Below the pieces are notes generated by a model. It ran no database searches, had not been told where the DNA came from, and saw only the letters and a program-made list of their open reading frames with translations. A stretch of DNA of 64,000 nucleotides from Phalacrocorax aristotelis. Taxonomy: Eukaryota > Chordata > Aves > Suliformes > Phalacrocoracidae. The DNA is taken from contig NC_134277.1 of assembly GCF_949628215.1 (NCBI RefSeq), forward strand, positions 53,764,918-53,828,917, written 5' to 3'. A program made the position numbers and the translations under genes. Positions 15,425 to 27,700 of this stretch are shown in pieces (the first letter of the stretch is position 1; each line of letters opens with the position of its first letter).

Positions 15425-15911
15425 GCACCTTTAAGCGCTTGGTCAGCAGTGTGCAGGAGGATGCAAAAAGCTTCTAGGTAGGCTTTTACTTTGGTATTTT
15501 TCCATGGTTGCAGTGTGAATATTGCAATCCATTATTAGCGTATACCTACACAGCTATTTGGATGTTAAATTTTGCTGTCTTGCATAAGTTTTTTTCAAAG
15601 TAAAAATAAAAAAGGAGACAGAAATTTCAAAGGCAAAACCAAGATGAAAGACAAAACACTGCTTTACACTTTTAGCAACAGATGGAAATAGGGACTAAGA
15701 GAATTGAACTTTAAGTTACATCAAAAAATATCCAAGAGCAAGTTAAATAGCTTTCTCGTTCAGATTTCATTTGAACCTGTCACAGAAAGCACACATTTTC
15801 TATTTTCTTGAATTAATGTATTCGTTTCAAAATTATCCTAGTCTGATGCTGTTTGATGTGACTTCTCTGAGGGATGAGTATCCGATTTTTCATGCTTCCT
15901 GGGAATGTATA

Positions 15912-15947
15912 ATCATACAGGACTTTATCATCATACAGGATTTTATG
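15912..15947. repeat. 18-bp imperfect tandem duplication
   Basis: atcatacaggactttatc is followed directly by atcatacaggattttatg, with two mismatches. Confidence 0.9.
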
Positions 15948-18608
15948 TCCTAACAGTCATGCATACAAATATTTCTGGTTGCTGTGGGAATGTCAGAAGG
16001 ATCTCAGATGCATCTTGAAGTGCTAAAGCTAATGAAAACACAGCTCCTCGTGGGCTGTCACAGACAAACCAGCTGGGTGCCCTCTTCTTCTGGTGTTCAG
16101 GCTCTCTCTGGGTATTTGGACCTTGACACTGACTTTTGTTGCCTTTCCTCATAGGCCTGGGGTCTTTCGTAACAACGCTGTCACAGTTAAGCAACTAAAC
16201 ATCAACTGATGTAGAACAAGTTGCAGACGTGGCATAAGAGTAAGAAACTTACTGGAGTCAGTTGAAATTCCCTAAATCGCTCTCCCAGGAGACAAAGAAG
16301 GGCCATGCAAGTGTTTTCCAAACTAATGAAAAAACTCAGCTTTTTCTCAGTTTCTTTACAACAGAGGTTTTGGAGAATATGAGAAGGTACTAAAATGCCA
16401 CCTCTTGCACAGTAAGAAAGGATAGAAAATTAGATAAGCTATTTATTTCTGTATTAAGTCCTTGGAAGGGATGGAGACAAAAGTGGTGTGCGGCCATTTA
16501 AACTGAAAGATCCTTATATGAGGAAGGGCACCACGATCATGTCCAGAGGAAAAGGGTATGAACAACATGCAAATGGTACATAATACAATAACGAATGAAA
16601 CAAACATCTGTTCCTTTGAAAATAAATGGGTAATGACTTCATTTAAGGCTGGAGTCCTACATTTACTCAAGCATATGCTTAATTTAGATGGGATAATTCA
16701 TGTGGTGACCCCAGTGAATAATATGTAGATTTTAGTGGGATTGAGGCATGTTAAATTTGCAAATCAAAGTACTGCTCGGAAATGTTATCTGATTTCCAGG
16801 TATTAAGTCTAAGAACTCCATTAATTGTTCAAAAGTACATGTAGCAGATGAAAAAGTAAAAAGAAAAACCCAAAATGTACAACTATGAGGCCTAACCTGT
16901 ACAGTCCACTTTTGGGAAAGTTATAACATGTCCACAAGAAAAAATGTTTTCTAGTTCTTATATACAATCTATCCAGGGTGGCTGCTATAAGGGCTGGTGT
17001 AGATTCATGGATTTAATTAAGCTGTTACTAAAATTTAGACATAACAGAACTTCATAGTAATAAAAAAAGAAACCTTATTTATTTTCCTGAGAACATAAAG
17101 CCCCATGATTTTATGTATCTCCTACTTAGGAAAAAAGGTTTTTATAATGTAGGTAATTATAAATAAACTTTATTCAGTTCTTGCTTTGCAGGGAAAAAGC
17201 TCGTTACAATGGATCATAATAATAACTGACTGCACTTAAGTAAGAATGCAGTTTTTTACTGAGAAGAAACAAACACACTTGCCATTCAGCTGGGTAGAGT
17301 GTATTATCATACACTTTAAGCTGTCTTGTGGTAAAATGAATATTGAAGTGAAGATCATCCACCCACCCACTAAACCTGCATGAGAACGTTTCTCCTTAAA
17401 CTTGAGAAGAGTGTGATGGGAGGACGATGCCTCAAGGGCTGGGGAAGGGGAAGCCCAACTGCTTGGGGCGCTGCGCAGCAAAGCTCTGCCTGATGGCCGG
17501 TGCTCTGTGGACCCTACAACAAGTTTATAAGACTGGAACATCAACAGGTATGTTTTTCTAAATGTAATTTGAGTTTTATGGTTTCACCTGGGTCTTTTGC
17601 CAGCTCTGAGGTTGTCTAAAGATGTGTATGGTTCCCTGTGTGGTTTAAGCGACATGGATGATTTACATAGCGCATAAGCCAGGGAAATGCTGCTGTGTGG
17701 CAGCAAGATTGATCTGTGCTGATGAAGTGCCCTGGATAACAGTTCCCCATAGGTGGAGTGAGTGCAGGGTCCCCAAAAGACTGGTCAGGGCCTTTGCTAC
17801 AGAAGTACGTGAGGATCGTCTCACCTGATGCACCACAGGGTCTGAGAGGGGCTGGCAGATGTTTTGTTAATACAGAAGCCCAGAAATAAGTGATTGTCCA
17901 AATGTGTCACGTGGCAGCCCTGCAGGGACGCTGGGGTGTCAGCTACATGCCAAGGTAATACAGCAGGGAAATACTGGACGGAGACGATGAGCTGCAGGGA
18001 TGATGCAGCTGGGAGGACTGGCATGAGCTGAGGAGAAGGGCCAGGAGAGGTGGGAGGCAGTAACCCAGCCCTTCAGCCCCGTCTTCTCTGGGTATCACTT
18101 CATAAACGGCTGTGTACGAAACTCGTATATAATTACATAGAGTGACAGTGGTGTGTTCTCATTGGAAAAGTAACAGTGTTTTCATTTTAAGTAGGGTTCC
18201 TGCTCTGTAATTACTTGTAAATACATTTTATCAGTTGTGTGAGCCATACAGTAGAGTAGATAGCTTTTAGTGATGCCTGAAAAACAGAGAGAAGACTCTG
18301 ACTAAACACCATTTACATTGTTTTTTTGCCATTCAGAATACATATATATTACAGCTTGCTTGAAAAACAGAGGGCCAAGATGAGTCCTAACAACAGTGGC
18401 ATGCAAATCCTTTGGACAGAGTTTGGCACCGGCAGTGTGAGTTTACTGAAGCTGCAGTGCCGATGCAAAATGCATGTGCTGCTTAACAGCAGCGAGGTGC
18501 GGGCTCTTTCCAGTAGGTGTCCATCAGCTCAGTGTGCTCAGGGCTTGTGGCGGATCCCTTCATTCCTTAGTACAGGTCCTGGCGTGTCTTTGCGGGGCAT
18601 CACCTGTG

Positions 18609-18702
18609 CTAGATGTATTCTGGTTTGGACAGGATCTGCATCTCCTGCCCTCCATCACTCTTGTCCTGGAAAGTTCCCCCCAGCCTTCGTGTTCTTCTTT
18701 CC
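18609..18702 (-). CDS. NPSR1: NPSR1 coding exon 9 (C-terminal tail and stop)
   Basis: 94 nt including the stop TAG (18609-18611), entered with one base that completes Lys. The acceptor is ttattttctttag|GGAAAG. It encodes [19 protein letters not shown] followed by [11 protein letters not shown]. The last eleven residues match the human isoform A terminus ([11 protein letters not shown]) except for Tyr in place of Phe, which fixes frame and identity. The variable first part is one residue longer overall than in human. The 3' UTR continues to lower coordinates; the first canonical AATAAA in this orientation is about 1.4 kb on, at 17169-17174. Confidence 0.92.
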
Positions 18703-21700
18703 CTAAAGAAAATAAGGAATTGTCAGAATTAAACCAGGTGAAAACAGGTAGTCATTTTAGGGACTGTCTTTATGTGTTCCCTCCATTCTTATGGGCTAGT
18801 CAGGGTGACAGTAAAGGAGCAATACTTGAAAGGGGGACAGAGGCGGTTGCTGAAGAAGCAGTAGATGAGGGGGTTGATGGCACTGTTCAAAGCTGGCAGG
18901 TTCTGAATGATCACGGATGCGTAGAAGCGCTCTTTGGTCTCAGGGAGTATGTTGAAGTTGTCCAGGATATCAAAAAGAAAGTAAGGGCTCCAACAGAGAA
19001 CAAATGCTGGAAGAGAGACAGAGAGAGGAAGAGCTTGACATCAGATAGTTTAGCTATTTAGGGAGGTAATCACACATGCATAGAGAGACTGTCAAAACAC
19101 ATAAATATTTGTTCATGTAAAAAAGCCCTCTCCCGCTTCAGGGTCTTATTTAAGAGAATAGTTATTAGATTGTGCTTTTATTTGTCTTTATTTTTATTTT
19201 AATGCCCGTAAAATATATTATGTGTGCTCCTCTAAGTGTTTAGAGTGTTCCCTCTAGACATATTGAGGCACTTTTGAACACTACACAACACATACAGGGT
19301 AAATAGGTAGCCAGTTAAAGCATCATAAGTTACAGTGAAGTGCTCTTTTAATGGTCCCCTGAGCGAGCAGCCAATCTAAACGTACACACCACCAAAGTGC
19401 CACTCCGTGACAGCGCTGCCTGTCACAGCCACCTATTAAAAAAGGGCTCTTAGACACCCAGGAGCAAGGAATGACACTCACTCACACCACATTACGGCAG
19501 ACCAACATGTCATTTGGCATGCTGGTTGGAGGTGCTGTGCATATGGAGTGTTTAGGAAGACTCTCTAATTCCTATACCGCAATTTGAGAGATTAATTCGG
19601 GGAAGGGAAGAGAGGACTGCGTTGTTCATAGTCCCTGCTTTTGTTCAGAGGTGGTAGAAATAATAAGGCCATGGGTTTACCTTTATTTGCAGACATAGGG
19701 AATGAATCTGTCCCTCACAAATTTCTGTGTCATCTCATTTCGTAAAGGATTTTGATTAAAGATTTACATCAAAACACTGGGAAGGCAGTTCACTCAACTA
19801 AGCCATAAGTAGCTGAGTTGCAAATATACAGGCATCTGTGAAATCAGACACATGATCTCTCCCTGACCCAAATGAAACAGCAGAGTGACCCCATGCTTGC
19901 TTTCTTCTTGCAGTAATCAGTATTTCTTAGCTGGCAGTTAGCCAAGCACTCATTGAATGTGCAAGGAAGAGGTAAATTGCCCTCCTGTTTTCTAGAATAG
20001 CCAAACCGGCAGGGTCTATGCACAGATACAAACAAAATAGCACTGACTATGCAGGATTTTAAGTGGCTATAAAGAAATCCATGAATATTAGGTGCCTTAA
20101 TCTACACGTCAAGAGATGGTGGGTGCCTCATATTGTCAAGGTCCTTTGAAACAGTGAGCATCCAGGTGAGCTCTTGACATCAGGTGGCTTTGCAATAGTA
20201 GTTGTTTCTGACAAAAGCTTTCTCTGATTGCCACGCAGAAAAGCTCAGACACAGAGAAGCTGTTCTTGGACTTCTGAAAAACATGAATCACTCTGGCCTC
20301 TCTCATGTCTGCAGATGCTACTCCTGAACAGTGGGCTAAGCACCTCAGTAGTAGCTCTTATCACAATATCATCTAATCTGAATTTTGTGTAGCATTGGAA
20401 AGAGGAGCGATCTCTTTTTCAGTGGTAGGGGACGTCTGTCAGCCCTTGGGAGTAAATAGCTTCGGTCGCCTTCCTGCTTGTCTCTGCAGCTAATCACAAG
20501 CCCTGTGTGATGCTGCCTTTATTTATCAAGACAGAATGTCAGCCTCCTAATTCCATCAGAATAATGTCATCTCCCTGGGAGACGGAGGACACCTGCACTG
20601 AGTCATCTGCTGCCCGGTCGGGAAAGGAGAGCTTGTTCTTCCCACCTCAGCAGGCAACACGCTTCTGACATCAAATTCAATCCCTCGCCTTCTCCTTCCT
20701 CTCCCTTGCATCCCCCAGCACCTAACATGCCATACATAGTCCCTAAGCCTTAAAGACAACTCAGTTGCCAAGTCTTCTGGCAGCCTGCATGGGGAGGAGA
20801 AGGCCGCTTCCTTTGCTCCTTATAGGCAATGCCTCTCCTTTACTTTCTTTTTGCACGTGAGGAGTTGTGCATATAATTTTATTTGAGTCTTATGTCAGAT
20901 ACCTAAAATAGGAGCTTAACAGCCAGGAGAGAGGGGAAGGACAAGGTCAGACCCCAAATCAGGGGGTCTAAGTAGAGCTCCTTCTCTGAGCCATCCACTG
21001 CACTTTATCTGCTGGTGATGGAGGGAGCTGAGGAAGACCAGCTTCCTAACCTCAGCAGCCTCCCGAGCTACCAGCTGTAGGGCTTTTCTCTTACCAAGGA
21101 TAATTACGATGCTGTATTTGATCGCTTTCACTTTCGCCCTGGATATGAACGCACGACTGGTGTAGCCAGCAGAAGTTTTGCCACCTGGAGAAAGAACAGT
21201 TCAGCTAGTAAAAGAGTAGGGCTGCTGTGTGGAAGTGTCAGTGCATACTTCTGCAGGCAGGACAGTGATATGTAGGCCATCCTTCCCTGATGTCAGGCAG
21301 GGGCTCAGTAGTTCCTGAAATTCAGACACTTGCAAGCCTGCTCAAGTTGGACACTCAAAAACTGAGCCACCCAAACTCAAAAGGGGAAGTGTAAGCAGAA
21401 GAGATTTTCCCGAAGTGTTGTGGCAGCTGGGTATTCCTGATCCTCGAAACTTAGTCAGCTAAACCACTGCCTATGTGGCCAACTGTATCAGTCTAATAAA
21501 AACCATGCGCCATCACAGCTACAAAAACGCTACCAGTGTGGTGTTATAGGAGAACTTTTCTGAAAGGAACTGGCAGCTATAATTAAGAAAAGAGAAGAAA
21601 CAACCTGGCAAAACAGACTACTTGCTCGTTTTTAACTGCATTTCAGTCAGAAGAATTTTAAAAGCTACATACTCTGTTCTCTTAACCTCTTGCTCTTTTT

Positions 21701-24700
21701 GATGTTTTGGATAATCAGTCATGCATTTTACTCTCCATGTTGCCTCAGTAATGAAATACGAAATGGTGTTAGACTAGCTTTTCAGAAATGAAGTGTGGCT
21801 TGAATTGAGAAGCAAACTTTATTCAGTCTCACACCAAGGCTGGTTGATCTCATTTCCTCCGAAGTCACACCAGTGTCTCCGAGAATCAAATTCTGTATTT
21901 GAATAACAGTACCAGCATAATTGCAATAATACGCCTGATTTCATTATTAATGTCAATTTGCTGTTCATGTTGCTGGGTCAGAATAATTAGGTTCACCATA
22001 ATGAATACACAAGAAGGTCATTTTTTATCAAAACATCTTTAAACTTTTGTAGTCCAAACTTAGGACTGGAATTTTGATTAATGTAATTGGAAATAACTTT
22101 GTGTGCACAACTTCTTGCACCTCTTATAAAATCAGCATATCAAGGCTGTGTGTTTTTTAAAGAAAAAATACAAATGAAATTAATGTGAGCTTATTATCAG
22201 TGAAACATCCCATCTAGAAGCTTGAAATTAGTCCATATACATAGTACTGGACATCACTTGGTAACTTATGGAGCAGAATATACCTCCTGGATGAGGCAAA
22301 TTACTTTTGTTTTCAAGACTAGTTGTCACTGATTGTGTCATGAAGGCAGGATCATTAGAAATCAATCCTCCTCAAGTTTTTCAAAGGAGGAGTAAGTAAA
22401 TCTTAGATTATAGTTGACAAATGTCAGGTTATGACATAAAGATATCTGAATATGTGCAATATCACATTAGGACACTTCCTCCTGTAGCAGACATGATCCA
22501 TGACCCTGCTACAGGCAAATATCAGCAACTTGGTTGCCGTGGTTTGATGTATTTCCACTCACCACTTGGCTGTGCTAACCGATTGTGTGCTCTTACAGTT
22601 TTGTTGTAAAACACATTAGTGTAAACGAACATACTTTTCTTCATAACTAATAGGAAAGTACCTGACAAGTGAGGATCTTGAAATGATGTGTGTTCTTTGA
22701 CAAAATAGCTCAGAAGAGGCAAAAAAATGTTTACAGTCCTGGGGTGGAAAGCTCAGCTCATTTTATGGCTTTCCATAGCCAGGAATTTCTGAGCTTGACC
22801 AAAATCCAGACTTGTAAAGGCATGTGAAAACAATGTGTTTTCTAGCAAAGTTCTAGGAACAGGGATTGTAAGTTCTAGAATAAGGATTTTTTACTTTTTC
22901 ATTCTTTTCTTGCGGAGGCTTTCTATCATTTCTCTAAAGGGGATTTAGTGTTAAAGGAAAGAAGGTAAACAATGTAGAAAAGAGTTATGAATGAGCAACT
23001 ACAGAAAACCCATTCCCACTGCAGTGATGGGGGCCCAATGAGACACTGCATGTCCAGGTATTCCCAGGTTTGAGGGGCCTGGCCAGATTCAAATCACAGG
23101 CCAGAGACATGTGTGCTTAGGCTCACCAGGGCAGCTGGATAGGATGACAGCCTGAGCTTTGCTCTTCATCCAGATGGTTCGAATCACGATTGAGTATATG
23201 ATGCTACAGAAGGGAAAAAGTCATTGGTATTATAAGGCACAAAAAATTTAACTGACATCCCAGTCATTTGTGCTCTATGAATACACTTATCTATATGTAA
23301 GGAGCTCATAGAGATGACGGGACTGCATAGGAATAATAATAATGACAACAATAACAATAACAATATCAATAACAATAATAATAATAATAATGACAACAAT
23401 AATAAAATATGACTCTCCTGTAGTAATTTTCAGGAGCAGATCTGAAGAGTTTTCGCAATGGAAGTTGTGATTGTTATCCTGGCTTTGCAGATGTCAAATC
23501 TGAGGCTCAGAGGAATGCAGTGATTTGGCAAGATCTCACAGACAAAAGCTTGTTGGGGATTTTGAGCTAGCTGAGACCAAATCTGCCTGGGTACCAGCCC
23601 TGGGACGCTACCCCTGAAATGGAGGAAGCAAGGGGTGGGACCAGGTTTTGCTGCATGTCCACTTCTGGTTTGGTGCTCCTTTATGAGTATGAAGCTGACA
23701 AATAAAATGTTACCCTGGGGAACTTGGTAGGGGCAAGAGCCAAGGTGTTATTTTTCAGGTCTCAAGGTCCTGGGATGGAAATTGAGGAGTACAGAATTAT
23801 CAGGTAGATGGGAAGAGTTAGATGATTCAAAACTAGATCCACCACAATTTGTATATTTAAAGGAGAATATGCATATAATTTTAATGGGAAAGATGAAAAG
23901 TGACTTAGTCCACAATGACCTTGGATAGTTATGACCTTTCCCTAGGCGAAAGCAAATCTGGAATTCTATTTATTTAATATAGAATAGGCAAAAACAATTC
24001 ATTCAAGCTGAAGAGCTGTTTGAACCCACTTCCTGGATGAGGATGTTACTTTTTCAGCAGTTTACATACAAAAAAATTATGAGGCCTTGCTCTGTCTGCC
24101 TTTTCTCCTGCCGGCATGCATAACGTGCAGCTAAGAACCACTAAGCAACAGCATACTTTTTACTGGTGTTTTCCTTTTTAGTCTACTAAAGAAGAAAAAA
24201 TAATTTAAAAATATTTCAGCTAATGCACTCAGGTTGCCGTGTTTCTCTGATGTAAAAACCAAGCATCATAGCAGAAGACATTTCGTGCTGTTTGCAATAC
24301 GCTGCAGTGTTTTGGGGGGGCCTGGGGCAGCCTGACCATTAATTGCCATAAACCTTAGTGGTGACTGTGAAAAAGGTGCAACTAGGGAGATTATTCCAGG
24401 GTGTTTTATGGAGACAAAAATGTCTTACTATCATGTTGTTTATTTTTATTATCAGAAGAGACATTATTTTTATTAGAGCTTTCAGACTGATGTACAAGCC
24501 TTTCCTACAGCACCCTCCATTCCTAGACACGCTCGCAAAGGCAGTATTTGTGTGCCTTGGAGGTTTCCTTTCTGTGGAAGTTTGAGGCATCTGGTTTCCA
24601 GGCTCAATAGGTGAGAGCTGGAAATCCAACAGGTGACCCTGGGCTGTGCAGCAGGGCAGTAGCATACTTGCCCAGTGAGGGTTTTGCATGCATCTGCCAC

Positions 24701-27700
24701 GGACTCCAGCTTGCCCTCCTTAATCCCTTCAAAGTTCCAGCATGGCTCCCAGCTGACTTGAACATTTTCCTTTTATCTTCTGGCTTTTCGAGAACCTGTT
24801 TATTTATCAGCTGGTGCTGCTTGAGAGCCCCTCTGTACTTTGTGCTGACAATGGTGGAAAATTCATGTATCATTTCTGCTTTGATTGTTCCAGTGAATAA
24901 GAATGTATTACAGTGATAATTGTTGTCATCTCAAGAAAATTTCCAGCCAACTCCTAAAAGTCCTGTTTCTATTTTCTCCTTAGCCTGCTCTCTCTAGCCT
25001 GAACTTTTTATCTGCAGTTGAAACAATATCCCCTCTGATGTAGAACTGCATGTGTCCAGCAGGACACATTCAGAGTTGCCTAAAAATCAGGACGAAGGAG
25101 CCTAACTCTGTAGTCAAAATATTCAGGCTCCCTACTTCCAACTAAGTGCCACAAGGATTGAGTTATGAAGTCAGGCTCCTCACTTGCTTTCCCTCCGACC
25201 TTAGAAATCCTGCCCTCTTGGCTGCAGTCTGGTAGAAGCCTCCCTTTCACCGGATGCAGTTATGGCAGCTGTCTTCTTCACTTGGCATTTCACATATGAG
25301 ATTACATGCTGTTTCATTTGAATCCTTAATTTTTAGAAGTCCAGGGGAAAGTTTAATTCCTGGTCTAATCCAGTGGCTTCTAAAGTGCTGCCAACATAGT
25401 GGATTTGTACTGGTGTTTTTGCCTCTGTTCATCTTTCTTTTCTCTATAGCTGGATCCACTGGAGCCTTCCTTATCGGGAGGGGACCAGAGAGGACCAGAG
25501 ATGGTGTAAAGCTGCTCAGGGTGTGTGTCAGGAAAGACGAGTCACTCAGCATGCTAGGTACACTTCCCAGCAACTGTTTTGCCAGCCACAATTATGCCTT
25601 TATGTTTTGAACTCTCTGGGACTGCAGATCTTATTAGGGCCAATTTTTCTTTTTTTTTTTTTTCCCCCAGCTCTGCTGGCGTGGAGCCAAGAAACTGGAG
25701 CTTCCAGAAATGTGTCACCCAAAGCTTAAGATCATAAAAGGCATCTGTGTGTGTGTTTCAAATCTACAATAATAAAAAGAGATCACTTATGGAACAGAAG
25801 TTGTATTTTTCTTAGAAGGGAAAAGCAGTTTTTTTCAGAATGCATTTGTAGCCTCTTTCTTTCTGTAAAAGGTGGCTGGAGGAGGACGTGGTGGTTGGTG
25901 AAAGGGTGAGAAGAAATTCCCACTTGATGGAAAATGAAGTGGCAGATGAGCAAAGAGTAGCAGGGGATGGATGACAACTGGTATTCAGATGGACAGGAGG
26001 GTGTGCAGCAATGGTCTGCACCATTCTGACCATACGGTAATCTCTGTTTCCTTCCTCTCGACATCAAGCTACTCACCCTTCACTGACAAGGTGTAAAAGC
26101 ACACTGCACACGTTGCCACAAACCTCATTTTCCCACACATGTAACATGCCTGCATGCTGCTTGCTCTTGTCTCCACTGAAAGCACTGGGAGATGTGATGT
26201 ATTGTTCGTTAGGTCCAGATGTTGTCAGGTTTCTTTGTGTCTGTAAGTGTGTAGTGCCCTCATTTTCCAGCCCTCACTGGGGATTCTCGGTGGCTATAAA
26301 ACACGTGCTGTAGTCATTTCAATGCATACTATGATATTAAGATACTATATGAGTTGTTATGGCCCGTTATTTACAGGTGAGAGACTAAAGAAAGGGAAGA
26401 AAGAGCTCAGGTGGCATAGTCAGACCTGGATAGAAAAATAATCCAAGCCTTTTGGAGAAGGAGCTGCTCAGGCTTTGAAGACCACAGGATATAAAGGGCA
26501 TGCTGTTGATCTGAAAACGCAGTGATTTTTCTAGTGTGTCTGGAGAGGTGGCAGGAAAATACAAGAATATGCTTCAGATTATGGATGTATCTCAGCAAAT
26601 TAAATTCATTGCACCTCCAAAAGCAATTTAGCTTGATCCAAATTCTGAAGGGCTAAGATGCATGTTCATTGTAGCATGTTATTAGTTAATGGTGTTGTTT
26701 AATATGGCCCCATTGGTAATTACCGCATTCTTTGTTCATGCAAATAACTAACTTATGGTTAGTCATACAAATGCTACCGTGAATAGTCCCACTCTGTCTT
26801 TATTTTCAATTCATAGACCACTTCCCTTTTGGAAAATAAAATGCCTTCTGGTAAAGCTATGTTGATATTAACAATTATAAAGGTTATTGATCTGCCCACT
26901 CTTTAAACACAGTTTTTTTGGTTTGTTTTTTTTTTTTTTTTTTAATAAATTATTTCATTATGATAGTGGCCCACCCAGCCTCAGTATTTACTAGTAAAAT
27001 GAGCCTTTACCATGGCAAAAGGTACACTTAAGCTCCCTGCTAATTGCTTGTACTTATCATCCAGCATTGCTTATTGTTCCTTGTACTTTATTTATGCAAA
27101 GTAATACAGCTGCATTATGTTTTATGGTAGCTAATTTACAGCACTATTTATCCAAAGACAAAAGGCATATGTAACTTCATCTGAAGAAACCATTGTAGGC
27201 ATGTGTAATGGGTAAGCTAATAGAAGGGAATAAATTAGAACATATGTGCAAGATCTAGGCTTTTTTATTTTGAAATGGAAATTGCAGATAAAAATTATTG
27301 TGCTCACTAAATCAAGCTCAAAAAATGACCTTTGGTATTTTTATTAATGGTATTTTTATTACCTTTATTTGATTTAATTCAGACAAATACCTTTTATTTA
27401 GTCTATTTTTTATTTCATTGCAATGTCTTGATTTTCGTTCTGTATTTTTCCTTTTATCTGTTTCTGTTTTTTCTCTTCTAATTATTTTTATGCTGCTCCA
27501 AAGCAAATGTTCTCTTTGGTGTTTTGATTTTAAACAGCAGATGGATATTTTTTTTCTCTGTGCTTCAAGAGGAACTTTTGCATTTTTTTTAACCTGAATT
27601 TGAAATTATGTTAGATAAATGCCTATGTATTGCATTTGTCAAGTTAAAATATAAAAAAATATATTTGTCAATCATGAATAACAGCTAAAAAGACTCTGAA

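Larger units (their letters stand above)
1..18608. other. NPSR1 3' UTR and downstream intergenic DNA
   Basis: No gene could be identified on either strand. Open frames are short (under about 135 codons), without recognisable domains or codon bias. In mammals NPSR1 is followed, tail to tail, by DPY19L1; I found no stretch here that I can recognise as DPY19L1. The NPSR1 3' UTR must occupy the right-hand end: AATAAA in minus orientation occurs at 17169-17174, with weaker variants closer to the stop. The region also holds an exon-like block on the plus strand (1820-1879), a 13-bp triple tandem repeat (13031-13068), an 18-bp duplication (15912-15947), AT-rich stretches around 2470-2700 and 11240-11275, and homopolymer runs. 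Confidence 0.7.

Noticed and set aside
18789..18825. Read-through of exon 8 to TAA as the only C-terminus
   Set aside because: The splice to exon 9 restores the conserved [11 protein letters not shown] end with the right phase and length, so read-through is at most an alternative isoform.
18474..19061. A 195-codon open frame on the plus strand, the longest in the window
   Set aside because: It is the antisense shadow of NPSR1 exons 8 and 9 and the small intron between them; the minus strand carries the conserved protein.
23184..23399. Leucine-rich open frame on the minus strand
   Set aside because: It is the translation of the AAT/AAC microsatellite and adjacent intron and exon sequence, not a gene.
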